A stretch of 18,737 nt of DNA from Chryseobacterium sp. UBA6632 (GTDB lineage: Bacteria; Bacteroidota; Bacteroidia; Flavobacteriales; Weeksellaceae): positions 1 through 18,737 of the forward strand of contig DKLU01000128.1 in assembly GCA_002455915.1 (NCBI GenBank). The letters run 5' to 3'. The stretch's first letter is position 1. Every line of letters starts with the position of its first letter. Under the pieces are notes generated by a model. The model did not search any database and was not told the DNA's origin. It saw only the letters and a program-made list of their open reading frames with translations. Both the position numbers and the translations under genes were made by a program. Shown one piece after another: positions 1 to 6,758 of the stretch.

Positions 1-661
1 CGATCTGTGCATTAATATTGCTGATCGTTCCACTGATTGGAGCTGTAATAACCAGACCCGATTTTAGATTTCCGTTGTTTAAACTTCCCGGACTAATTCC
101 CATCATCTGAAGCTGTCTTTGTAAAGAAGCTCTCTGCGTTCTCAGACTTTTCAGTTCCGCATCTGCACTTTGAAGATTCTTTTTAGCTCCGGCATCATTG
201 TCAAAAAGCTCTTTTTGTCTTCGAAATTCCTGCTCAGCAAAGGAAATCCTACTGTTTACCGTAAGATATTGTTCCTGAAGCTGAATATATTCCGGATTGC
301 TGACGGTCGCCAAAACCTGACCTTTCCTTACAAAATCGCCAATCTGAAAATTAATGGTTTTAATTATTCCTCCATACAAAGAGGTAACCGCTGCCTTATT
401 GTTATTAGGAACCCGCAATAACCCATTAGCCTTGATGGTTGAGGTTAATTCTTTCATTTCGATGGTTCCCAATGTTACACCGACTGACTTCATTTGTTCT
501 TCAGTTAATTCCGCGATGGTTTCCGGCGCTTCTTCATGTTTTCCTTCCGCCTGTTCAGTTTTTACTTCTCCCTGAATTTCTTCTGTGGAGCCTTTCTTTC
601 CGCAGCTAACTGCTAAAATACTAACCAGAATTAAAGAAAGGATGCTATATTTGATTTTCAT
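1..661 (-). CDS. RND efflux periplasmic adaptor lipoprotein (CusB/HlyD family), 3' part beyond the left edge
   Basis: Reading the minus strand from the ATG at 661 gives 220 uninterrupted codons to the left edge. The product would be the membrane fusion protein joining the RND pump to the outer-membrane factor. It starts with a lipoprotein signal peptide, hydrophobic residues 6-19 and lipobox LAVSC, so Cys20 is the likely lipidated residue. An acidic linker (about 25-50) follows. Next comes a biotinyl-lipoyl-like half with GGIIKTINFQIGDFVRKGQ around residues 97-115, then an alpha-helical hairpin (about 125-188), then the start of the returning lipoyl half, GLVITAPISGTISNI. This order is typical of CusB/CzcB adaptors. 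The ATG lies 2 nt after the stop of the upstream pump gene, so the two are almost certainly translationally coupled. The remaining beta-barrel and membrane-proximal domains are outside the window. Substrate specificity cannot be read from this fragment. Confidence 0.93.
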   Translation of the reverse strand, partial: MKIKYSILSLILVSILAVSCGKKGSTEEIQGEVKTEQAEGKHEEAPETIAELTEEQMKSVGVTLGTIEMKELTSTIKANGLLRVPNNNKAAVTSLYGGIIKTINFQIGDFVRKGQVLATVSNPEYIQLQEQYLTVNSRISFAEQEFRRQKELFDNDAGAKKNLQSADAELKSLRTQRASLQRQLQMMGISPGSLNNGNLKSGLVITAPISGTISNINAQI

Positions 662-663
662 TT

Positions 664-3600
664 TTATTGATTGATAATTGAATTAATAGTAACGACAGAT
701 TCATTCACCTGCTGAATAGACTGCAGATATTTCAACTGAATATTGGTAGCCGTTTGCAGTGCAAAAAGATATTCTACATAAGAGATTTCTCCTGTTTTAT
801 AGCCTAATTGTCCGGCTTTGGTAATCTTTTCAGCATTAGGAATCGCCTGATTCATATAGTATTCATATTGTTTTACATTCTGCTGATATTGGCTGAAAGC
901 ATTTTCAAGCTGAGCTTCCAGTTGTTTTTGCTGAAACTTAGCATTCGATTCCGCCATTTGTTTCTGATAATCAAACGACTGTATTCTTGCTTTTGTTGCT
1001 CCGAAAGTGAGAGGAATGGAAACGCCGACGGTCGCCGAATGAAACCTGTTTCCTCCGTTAAAATACTGCTCCATCCCATTCACAGTCTGAAAACCGATCA
1101 AAGATTGATTGGTATACCCGATCGTAAATTCCGGAAGTCCTTGCGATTTTTCAACATTTTTATTCTTTTCCGCAATCTCCATTTCCTGATAAAAAGCTTG
1201 TACAGAAGGGTGTTTTGCAATCGCTGAACTGTCTAATATATCACTTTCTTTTAAAGGTTGGTAATTTAAGTCAAACGGAACAGCCAGATCTTCAGATGTA
1301 TTTAAAACTGTTTTAAAATTTTTATAAGCATTCATCAAATACACTTCATTCTGCTTCAGCAATAGATTAATTTCACCTTTCTGGGTTTCAGCAGTATTAA
1401 TTTCAATCTTTTTAATATCTCCCGCTTTAAATCTCACCGTTGCAATTCTGATGAAATCATTATACAAACTATCCAGATTCTTCAGTTTTGATTGATTATA
1501 TTGCAGATATTCAATCTGATAATAATACGTTCTGACCTGCTTTGCCAGTTCATTTGCCGAAATTTCTTTATTAATTTGCTTTCGTTTAATTTCCTCATTA
1601 ATCAACTCCTTTTTTGCTTTAAATAAAGTCGGAAACGGTATGGTTTGAGAAATCGAAAAGGACTGATCAAATTTTCTGGAATTGTATTGCCCCAACTGAG
1701 CATCAACATTCATTTTCGGGAGTTCTTTTGCTGTAGGCATCAAAGCTTCAGATGATTTTAAATCAAAATCTTTAGACTTCATTACATCACTATTGGTTAA
1801 AGCCATTTGAATTGCCTCTTCGATGCTTACAGGTTTTTGCTGTTGTGCTTTTAACGTTGATCCCAAAAATAAAAATCCTAAAACTATAGCCGTTGTTCCT
1901 GCTTTAGATGTAATTTTTTTTAAATTAATAGTAGAATTAAAAATAATATACAGCATCGGCAACACAAACAAAGTCAGAAAAGTAGCTGTCACCAAACCTC
2001 CGATAACCACAGTTGCCAAAGGTTTTTGAACTTCCGCGCCCGCACCCGTGGAAATCGCCATTGGTAAAAATCCTAATGAAGCGACGGTTGCCGTCATAAG
2101 AACAGGTCTTAATCTTGTTTTAGTTCCTTCTAAAACTCGCTTTAAAATATTTGTTTCGCCTTCTTTTTCGAGCTGATTGAAAGTTCCGATTAAAACAATT
2201 CCATTTAAAACGGCGACTCCAAATAAGGCAATAAACCCGATTCCGGCACTTATACTGAACGGCATATCTCTTAACAATAAGGCAAAAACTCCCCCAATCG
2301 CACTCATCGGAATAGCGGTGAAAATCAATGCAGCTTGTTTAAACGAATGAAAAGTAAAATACAACAACATGAAAATCAGCAACAATGAAACCGGAACGGC
2401 AATCATTAATCTTTCGCTGGCGGCTTTTAAATTTTCAAACTGCCCGCCATAGGTAAAATAATATCCGGAAGGTAATTTCACTTGTTGATCCAGCTTTTGC
2501 TGAATTTCTTCAACAACACTTTGCACATCACGGTCTTTTACATTAAAACCAATCACAATCCTTCTTTTTCCCGCTTCACGGCTAATTTGAGCAGGTCCCA
2601 GTTTATAACTTATATTCGCCACTTGAGAAAGCTGAACCTGAGCCCCAGAATTGGTTGAAATCATCAGATTATTGACATCATCAATATTGGTTCGATGCAA
2701 ACTGTCTAAACGAACCACCAGATCAAACCGTCTTTCATTTTCAAAGACCTGACCGGCAGACTGTCCTGCAAAAGCGGTGCTTACGGCATTATTCACATCT
2801 TCAATATTCAATCCGTAATTCGCCATTCTGGTTCGGTCGTATTCCACATTAATCTGCGGAAGCCCGCTTATCCTTTCAATTTGTGGTGAAGTTGCTCCCT
2901 GAACCGACTGAATAATCTTTGCCGTCTTGTCTGCGTATACAGAAAGGGAATCTAAGTTTTCACCAAAGATTTTCACAGCAACATCCTGTCTGATTCCTGT
3001 CATCAATTCATTAAAACGCATCTGAATCGGTTGGTTTTTCTCAAAGAAAACTCCGGGAATTATTTCCAGCTTTTCGGAAATTTCATCAGTTAAATCTTCG
3101 TAGGATTTTTTTGTTTTCCATTCTTTCTGAGGTTTTAAAACAACAATCAGGTCAGTGGCTTCTGGCGGCATCGGATCGGTCGGAACTTCGGCAGCTCCGG
3201 TTTTGCCAACAACCATTTTAACCTCATCAAACTGTTTGATAATTCTTGAAGCCTGCATCGAAGTTTCAATGCTTTGGCTTAAAGAGCTTCCTTGTGGCAA
3301 AATACAGTGAAAAGCGTAATCGCCTTCCTGCAGCTGAGGAATAAACTCGCCTCCCATTTTACTGAAAATCAACACAGTGACCACAAACAATGCAACCGTG
3401 CCACCTACAAGAACATATTTTATTTTTAATGCTTTTTCCAATAAAGGCTGATAGATTTGCTGAAGCTTATTCATCATTTTATCAGAAAAAGTTTCTTTTT
3501 GTAATGGTTTTTTAGATAAGAATAAAGCGCTCATCATCGGAATGTAGGTTAATGATAAAATCAATGCTCCTAAAATGGCAAATCCGACTGTTTTTGCCAT

Positions 3601-5028
3601 AGGCGTGAACATTTTCCCTTCAACACCAACTAAAGTTAAGATCGGAATATAAACGATTAAGATGATAATTTCTCCAAAAGCTGCGCTACTTCTGATCTTC
3701 GATGCCGAAAGAAAAACTTCTTCATCCATTTCAGATTGCGTGAGGATTTTATTAGTTTTTCTTAAGCCTAAATGATGTAAGGTAGCTTCAACAATAATCA
3801 CGGCACCATCTACAATCAAACCAAAATCGATTGCTCCTAAGCTCATTAAATTGGCACTTACTCCGAAAACATTCATCATTCCCAACGCAAACAATAGAGA
3901 AAGCGGAATGGCTGATGCCACGATTAATCCTGCCCTGAAATTTCCGAGGAAAAGAACCAGCACGAAAATAACGATCAAAGCCCCTTCAATTAAGTTCTTT
4001 TCAACCGTGTTGATGGATCTTCCAACCAAATCTGTGCGGTCTAAAAAAGGTTCGATCACCACATCCTTCGGAAGCGATTTTTGGATCGTCGGAATTTTAT
4101 CTTTAATACGTTGAACCACTTCATTGCTATTGGCTCCTTTCAGCATCATCACAACACCGCCAACGGCATCTACTTCACCATTATACGTTAAAGCTCCATA
4201 ACGAACGGCATGACCAAAACCAACATTTGCAACATCTTTTATGAAAATAGGAACACTTCCTGTTTCATTTTTTACCGCAATATTTTTAATGTCTTCAATG
4301 GAAGTCACCATCCCTATTCCACGGATGAAATAGGCGTTTGGTTTTTTATCAATATAAGCTCCACCTGTGTTCTGATTATTTTTTTCAAGGGCCGTAAATA
4401 TATCGCTGATGCTGATCCCCATTGCCTTCAAGCGATTCGGATCGATGGCGACCTCATATTGTTTTAATTCCCCACCAAAACTGTTAATCTCTGCAACTCC
4501 TGGCGTTCCGTTGAGCTGTCTGCGCACAATCCAGTCCTGCATGGTTCTCAGTTCTTTACTGCTATACTTTTTTTCACTTCCTTTTTTCGGATGAAGAATA
4601 TATTGATATACTTCGCCCAAGCCTGTACTTACGGGAGCCATTTCAGGGGTTCCTACTCCTTTTGGAATTTCTTCGGAAGCCTGTTTTAATTGTTCGCTAA
4701 TCAACTGACGAGCGAAATAAATATCTACATTTTCTTTGAAAACTACTGTAATTACAGAAAGTCCAAATCTTGAAATACTTCGGGTTTCTTCGATATCAGG
4801 AATATTGGCAATACTCTGTTCGATAGGAAAAGTAACCAATTGCTCTACTTCCTGACCTGCCAACGTTGGGCAAACCGTGATTATTTGTACCTGATTGTTG
4901 GTGATGTCAGGTACGGCATCGATCGGTAATTTGGAGACACTCCAAGTCCCCCAAATAATCAACATCAAGGTCATTATACCAATGACAATTTTATTCTTGA
5001 TGCTAAATTTTATGATTTTATCCAGCAT
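664..5028 (-). CDS. czcA: CzcA-type heavy-metal RND efflux pump fused to a TolC-like outer-membrane factor
   Basis: The 1454-residue product has two parts. Residues 1-1035 are a complete HME-RND proton antiporter: TM1 near residues 13-30, periplasmic loops, TM clusters at about 345-505 and 870-1030. TM4 carries DFGLIVDGAVIIVE with D401, D407 and E414, the acidic proton-relay pattern of CzcA-like divalent-cation pumps. The periplasmic cleft has TDPMPPEATD (617-626) and RFNELMTG (671-678), also CzcA-like. The positions equivalent to the CusA methionine triad are not methionine, so Zn/Co/Ni/Cd export is more likely than Cu(I)/Ag(I). Residues about 1062-1454 are an outer-membrane efflux protein, with long helices and a C-terminal AGQLGYKTGEISYVEYLFA. 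The join (1037-1061) looks like a signal peptide. Pump-TolC fusions of about 1450 residues are known in Bacteroidota. The adaptor gene follows 2 nt downstream. The family is certain; the metal is inferred. Confidence 0.95.
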   Translation of the reverse strand: MLDKIIKFSIKNKIVIGIMTLMLIIWGTWSVSKLPIDAVPDITNNQVQIITVCPTLAGQEVEQLVTFPIEQSIANIPDIEETRSISRFGLSVITVVFKENVDIYFARQLISEQLKQASEEIPKGVGTPEMAPVSTGLGEVYQYILHPKKGSEKKYSSKELRTMQDWIVRRQLNGTPGVAEINSFGGELKQYEVAIDPNRLKAMGISISDIFTALEKNNQNTGGAYIDKKPNAYFIRGIGMVTSIEDIKNIAVKNETGSVPIFIKDVANVGFGHAVRYGALTYNGEVDAVGGVVMMLKGANSNEVVQRIKDKIPTIQKSLPKDVVIEPFLDRTDLVGRSINTVEKNLIEGALIVIFVLVLFLGNFRAGLIVASAIPLSLLFALGMMNVFGVSANLMSLGAIDFGLIVDGAVIIVEATLHHLGLRKTNKILTQSEMDEEVFLSASKIRSSAAFGEIIILIVYIPILTLVGVEGKMFTPMAKTVGFAILGALILSLTYIPMMSALFLSKKPLQKETFSDKMMNKLQQIYQPLLEKALKIKYVLVGGTVALFVVTVLIFSKMGGEFIPQLQEGDYAFHCILPQGSSLSQSIETSMQASRIIKQFDEVKMVVGKTGAAEVPTDPMPPEATDLIVVLKPQKEWKTKKSYEDLTDEISEKLEIIPGVFFEKNQPIQMRFNELMTGIRQDVAVKIFGENLDSLSVYADKTAKIIQSVQGATSPQIERISGLPQINVEYDRTRMANYGLNIEDVNNAVSTAFAGQSAGQVFENERRFDLVVRLDSLHRTNIDDVNNLMISTNSGAQVQLSQVANISYKLGPAQISREAGKRRIVIGFNVKDRDVQSVVEEIQQKLDQQVKLPSGYYFTYGGQFENLKAASERLMIAVPVSLLLIFMLLYFTFHSFKQAALIFTAIPMSAIGGVFALLLRDMPFSISAGIGFIALFGVAVLNGIVLIGTFNQLEKEGETNILKRVLEGTKTRLRPVLMTATVASLGFLPMAISTGAGAEVQKPLATVVIGGLVTATFLTLFVLPMLYIIFNSTINLKKITSKAGTTAIVLGFLFLGSTLKAQQQKPVSIEEAIQMALTNSDVMKSKDFDLKSSEALMPTAKELPKMNVDAQLGQYNSRKFDQSFSISQTIPFPTLFKAKKELINEEIKRKQINKEISANELAKQVRTYYYQIEYLQYNQSKLKNLDSLYNDFIRIATVRFKAGDIKKIEINTAETQKGEINLLLKQNEVYLMNAYKNFKTVLNTSEDLAVPFDLNYQPLKESDILDSSAIAKHPSVQAFYQEMEIAEKNKNVEKSQGLPEFTIGYTNQSLIGFQTVNGMEQYFNGGNRFHSATVGVSIPLTFGATKARIQSFDYQKQMAESNAKFQQKQLEAQLENAFSQYQQNVKQYEYYMNQAIPNAEKITKAGQLGYKTGEISYVEYLFALQTATNIQLKYLQSIQQVNESVVTINSIINQ
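1834..1923 (-). other. Internal signal-peptide-like segment joining the RND and TolC halves
   Basis: These bases encode about residues 1036-1065 of the pump fusion. There is a basic stretch (LKKITSK), then a hydrophobic core (AIVLGFLFLGS, about 1048-1057), then TLKA followed by QQQ. The final ...A|Q matches the signal-peptide ends of the four exported proteins at 6759, 8395, 12236 and 15826. The last RND helix should leave its C-terminus in the cytoplasm. This segment would therefore re-enter the membrane and expose a signal peptidase I site after A1061 (between 1846 and 1845). Cleavage is predicted, not shown. Confidence 0.6.
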
Positions 5029-5055
5029 TAGATTTAATTTTTATTGAAAATCGAG

Positions 5056-5082
5056 TTTATTCCATCAAAAAAAAGGAATAAA
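5056..5082. promoter_or_regulatory. Inverted repeat upstream of the efflux pump gene
   Basis: TTTATTCC (5056-5063) and GGAATAAA (5075-5082) are perfect 8-bp arms around an 11-nt A-rich spacer. They lie 28-54 nt upstream of the pump's ATG, where an operator or 5'UTR hairpin could act. No T-run follows on either strand, so a terminator is unlikely. The arms are AT-rich and chance occurrence is possible. Confidence 0.35.
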
Positions 5083-5106
5083 GAGCGACAAAAATGAACA
5101 TGAATA

Positions 5107-5161
5107 CGTTGCAACGGTATTGCAAAGTTTCCACAACAAATTGATGAAAGACACAAGTCTT
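5107..5161. promoter_or_regulatory. Cluster of short palindromes in the gap before the pump gene
   Basis: The gap holds the perfect 10-bp palindrome CGTTGCAACG (5107-5116), a second TTGCAA (5120-5125), and AAGACACAAGTCTT (5148-5161, 5-bp arms). The last shares the half-site AGACAC/GTCT with the larger palindrome at 6233-6250 upstream of the TetR gene. These may be binding sites controlling the pump. The assignment is tentative. Confidence 0.3.
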
Positions 5162-5180
5162 CCATTACAATCAATAAAAA

Positions 5181-5507
5181 TTAAATTTTAGGGGGTTGCC
5201 AAATCTGGTCGTACACCAAATACGCAAAATCGTTTTTCTGGAAAAGAATTTTTTTTGAATAATAGCTGTGAACCTGCTCCGGAAAGGAAATAATGGGTTC
5301 AACTTTAAAAGAAGCTACCGTAATCTGGCAGCAGTTGCATGAACATAATGGCGAACAAACATCGGTCTTATCTTTAGAATGATTATCTGTCTGAAATGTT
5401 ACTTTTAAAACCTCATCCACCGTTGGAGACTGCGCATGTACATCACCGCATGGCATCAATGACAACACCAAAAAGTAAATTGTAAGCAAAAGTCTCAAAA
5501 TGTTCAC
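5181..5507 (-). CDS. Small exported Cys-rich protein, DUF6660-like
   Basis: This 108-residue protein of unknown function resembles the small DUF6660-type proteins found beside metal RND genes in Bacteroidota; I recognise this from memory of the family. A signal peptide (about 1-25, ending DVHAQ) predicts export to the periplasm. The mature part has a dense cysteine cluster, CSPLCSCNCC (C51, C55, C57, C59, C60), which could bind a soft or transition metal. It ends IWQPPKI. The start is a GTG at 5507; the next in-frame Met (M18) would destroy the signal peptide. A TAAATTTG box ends only 4 nt before the GTG, so the mRNA may be nearly leaderless. It lies 152 nt upstream of the pump gene and 50 nt downstream of the TetR gene, all on the minus strand. 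A metal-binding or sensing role in the efflux system is plausible but inferred. Confidence 0.8.
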   Translation of the reverse strand: MNILRLLLTIYFLVLSLMPCGDVHAQSPTVDEVLKVTFQTDNHSKDKTDVCSPLCSCNCCQITVASFKVEPIISFPEQVHSYYSKKILFQKNDFAYLVYDQIWQPPKI

Positions 5508-5511
5508 GATG

Positions 5512-5519
5512 CAAATTTA
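5512..5519 (-). promoter_or_regulatory. Candidate -7 box for the Cys-rich protein gene
   Basis: On the minus strand this reads TAAATTTG, an exact match to the Bacteroidota TAnnTTTG -7 element. Only 4 nt separate it from the GTG start at 5507, which would place transcription start at or very near the start codon. I see no clear -33 TTG at the expected distance, so the call is moderate. Confidence 0.45.
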
Positions 5520-5534
5520 GGTAATTTCTATAAT

Positions 5535-5554
5535 AAAAAATGAATAATCATTTT
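5535..5554 (-). terminator. Weak AT-rich hairpin after the TetR gene
   Basis: On the minus strand AAAATGA pairs with TCATTTT across a TTAT loop, followed by two more T. It lies just after the TetR stop codon and before the Cys-rich gene. It could reduce read-through, but an all-AT stem is a weak terminator. Confidence 0.3.
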
Positions 5555-5557
5555 AAT

Positions 5558-6190
5558 CTATAAATTTTCATAAGACATTTGCGTCATAAAAGAAATTGCT
5601 TTTTTTATGTGATCGCGACCTTCGGAAGTAGTAAGATTAATTCCGCAAAAAGTTTCCCCGTTCACCGAAGAATACATGTTCAAATAATAAAGCCCGGCAA
5701 CCATAATGGCCATCACCGACCGAAATTCCTCCGAATGTTTTCCAAAATGCGGATCTGCAATATTTTTAAAAATATACTCTCCGTTGGCTTCCTGAGTATC
5801 TGTCATTTTTCGTAAAGCTTTTCGGGATTCTGCCAAACGCCAAAGCAAAAGTTTCTGTGCATCTTTGTTGCTATGTACATACTCATATTGCATTTGTAAC
5901 ATTCCTTCGATGATTTTTCTTCCGCCATCATCTACCTCAGGCATCACCTTATCAGACGTCAGATTGCTCCAGTAATCCTGTGAGCGAATATATTCGTCTA
6001 ACAATCCATCCATACCTCCAAAATAGGTATAGATCATTTTTTTGTCAACCCCAGCCGTAGCTGCGATGTGATTTATCTTTAATGCGGCGTAGCCTTTCGT
6101 TTTCAGGATTTTTCCTACTGCATCCAAAAACTTTTTTTTACTTCGTTCTTTGTTGCGGATACTGCCTGCTGCTGGTTTTCTTTCCATCAT
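5558..6190 (-). CDS. TetR/AcrR-family transcriptional regulator
   Basis: From the ATG at 6190 the product is 210 residues (MMERKPAAGS...). An N-terminal TetR helix-turn-helix runs from about residue 18 to 65, with FLDAVGKILKTKGYAALKIN then HIAATAGVDKKMIYTYFGGMDGLL, the usual TetR_N pattern with the conserved YxYFG turn. The rest is the helical ligand and dimerisation domain, which has no recognisable specificity. An in-frame ATG at 6238 would add 16 residues but overlaps the palindrome at 6233-6250, so I chose 6190 (6187 is equally possible). The gene heads the minus-strand group that includes the efflux pump and may regulate it. The palindrome about 43 nt upstream of this start is a good candidate for its own operator. 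The inducer is unknown. Confidence 0.92.
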   Translation of the reverse strand: MMERKPAAGSIRNKERSKKKFLDAVGKILKTKGYAALKINHIAATAGVDKKMIYTYFGGMDGLLDEYIRSQDYWSNLTSDKVMPEVDDGGRKIIEGMLQMQYEYVHSNKDAQKLLLWRLAESRKALRKMTDTQEANGEYIFKNIADPHFGKHSEEFRSVMAIMVAGLYYLNMYSSVNGETFCGINLTTSEGRDHIKKAISFMTQMSYENL

Positions 6191-6232
6191 TAAACATTCA
6201 ATATACAAGTTTAAGAAAAATTTTATTATTTT

Positions 6233-6250
6233 AGACACTATTTAGTGTCT
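6233..6250. promoter_or_regulatory. Perfect palindrome, candidate TetR operator
   Basis: AGACACTA-TT-TAGTGTCT is a perfect 8+8 inverted repeat with a 2-nt spacer. It lies between the minus-strand TetR gene and a plus-strand TATATTTG box at 6260-6267. Size, symmetry and position are typical for a TetR-family operator controlling its own gene and a divergent transcript. Confidence 0.7.
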
Positions 6251-6259
6251 TAATTTTTA

Positions 6260-6267
6260 TATATTTG
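6260..6267 (+). promoter_or_regulatory. Candidate -7 promoter box facing right
   Basis: TATATTTG matches the Bacteroidota -7 consensus TAnnTTTG exactly and is followed by CACC. It begins 10 nt after the palindrome at 6233-6250, where a bound repressor would block RNA polymerase. No good -33 TTG is visible at the expected spacing. It would drive a transcript toward the terminator at 6491-6523. Confidence 0.5.
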
Positions 6268-6523
6268 CACCAAACTAAACCATTCTATATATATTTAAAC
6301 ACTAGTAAGGTTGAAGAAACGAAAAAAAATAATTCAGATTCAAAGCAATAACAATCAGAATTTCAAATTTCGATCCCTCAGTTTCAATGCTTCAGAATAC
6401 ATAATGAAGCAGTGGTAAAAGATTGATTAATACACAAACGAAAAACAATTTATACCGCAAATCGCTAAGGTAAAAACACGAAAACCTAACAGCATCATTA
6501 GATTTCTAATGATGCTTTTTCTT
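6268..6523 (+). ncRNA. Possible short untranslated or small-ORF transcript, divergent from the TetR gene
   Basis: This stretch has a promoter-like box at its left end and a strong intrinsic terminator at its right end, but no ordinary gene. The longest plus-strand reading frame I find is 35 codons from a TTG at 6311 to a TAA at 6416-6418 (a basic start KKRKK, ending EYIMKQW). No convincing ribosome binding site precedes it. It could be a small RNA, a tiny protein gene, or the remains of a lost divergent gene. A segment near 6453-6473 (accgcaaatcgctaagg) resembles one arm of the intergenic repeats described elsewhere in this window. Confidence 0.35.
6491..6523 (+). terminator. Intrinsic terminator upstream of the GH28 gene
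   Basis: AGCATCATTA (6491-6500) and TAATGATGCT (6507-6516) form a perfect 10-bp stem with a 6-nt loop, followed by TTTTCTTT. The T-run shows it acts on plus-strand transcripts. It therefore ends something transcribed from the left, and it insulates the GH28 gene, which starts 235 nt downstream. Confidence 0.8.
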
Positions 6524-6627
6524 TATAATGAATCAGCAAAATCCGTTGGCTGAATTTTATAAGACCTATTAATATTTAGAATAAGAAAAAATTACCATTT
6601 TTCTAAACCTTAATTATGCCTAAATTG

Positions 6628-6641
6628 CGCAATCGATTACA
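6628..6641. promoter_or_regulatory. LacI-type operator-like site upstream of the GH28 gene
   Basis: CGCAATCGATTACA matches the LacI-family consensus TGNAANCGNTTNCA at all but the first base. It lies 117 nt before the GH28 start codon. The same 13-mer, GCAATCGATTACA, recurs at 15776-15788 before the NTF2-like gene. No LacI gene is in the window. The GntR-type protein at 14708 has a LacI-like effector domain, but its binding site is unknown. The rest of 6524-6758 is AT-rich with no other clear signal. Confidence 0.5.
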
Positions 6642-6758
6642 AAACTAAAAATATACCGACAGTGCAGGATAATTCTTTATAACAATTAATTTAGATTGCG
6701 ATTAATAAAAGAATGATCCTAAACTATCTTTCTTTAAACCTAAATATTCACTGACATT

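Noticed and set aside
354..575. Plus-strand open frames near the left edge (170-575)
   Set aside because: They are antisense to the adaptor gene, whose minus-strand frame shows a lipobox and lipoyl-like motifs.
808..1227. Plus-strand open frame of 139 codons
   Set aside because: It lies wholly opposite the TolC-like domain, has low-complexity residue content and no recognisable domain. Similar antisense frames elsewhere in the window were rejected for the same reason.
3825..3833. AATCGATTG within the pump gene as a third LacI-type operator
   Set aside because: It encodes the conserved AIDF of the proton-relay helix and lacks the outer TG/CA bases of the consensus.
6191..6238. Upstream in-frame ATG at 6238 as the start of the TetR-family gene
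   Set aside because: It adds 16 residues with no domain role and places the start codon inside the palindrome at 6233-6250. The Met pair at 6190/6187 gives a normal TetR N-terminus.
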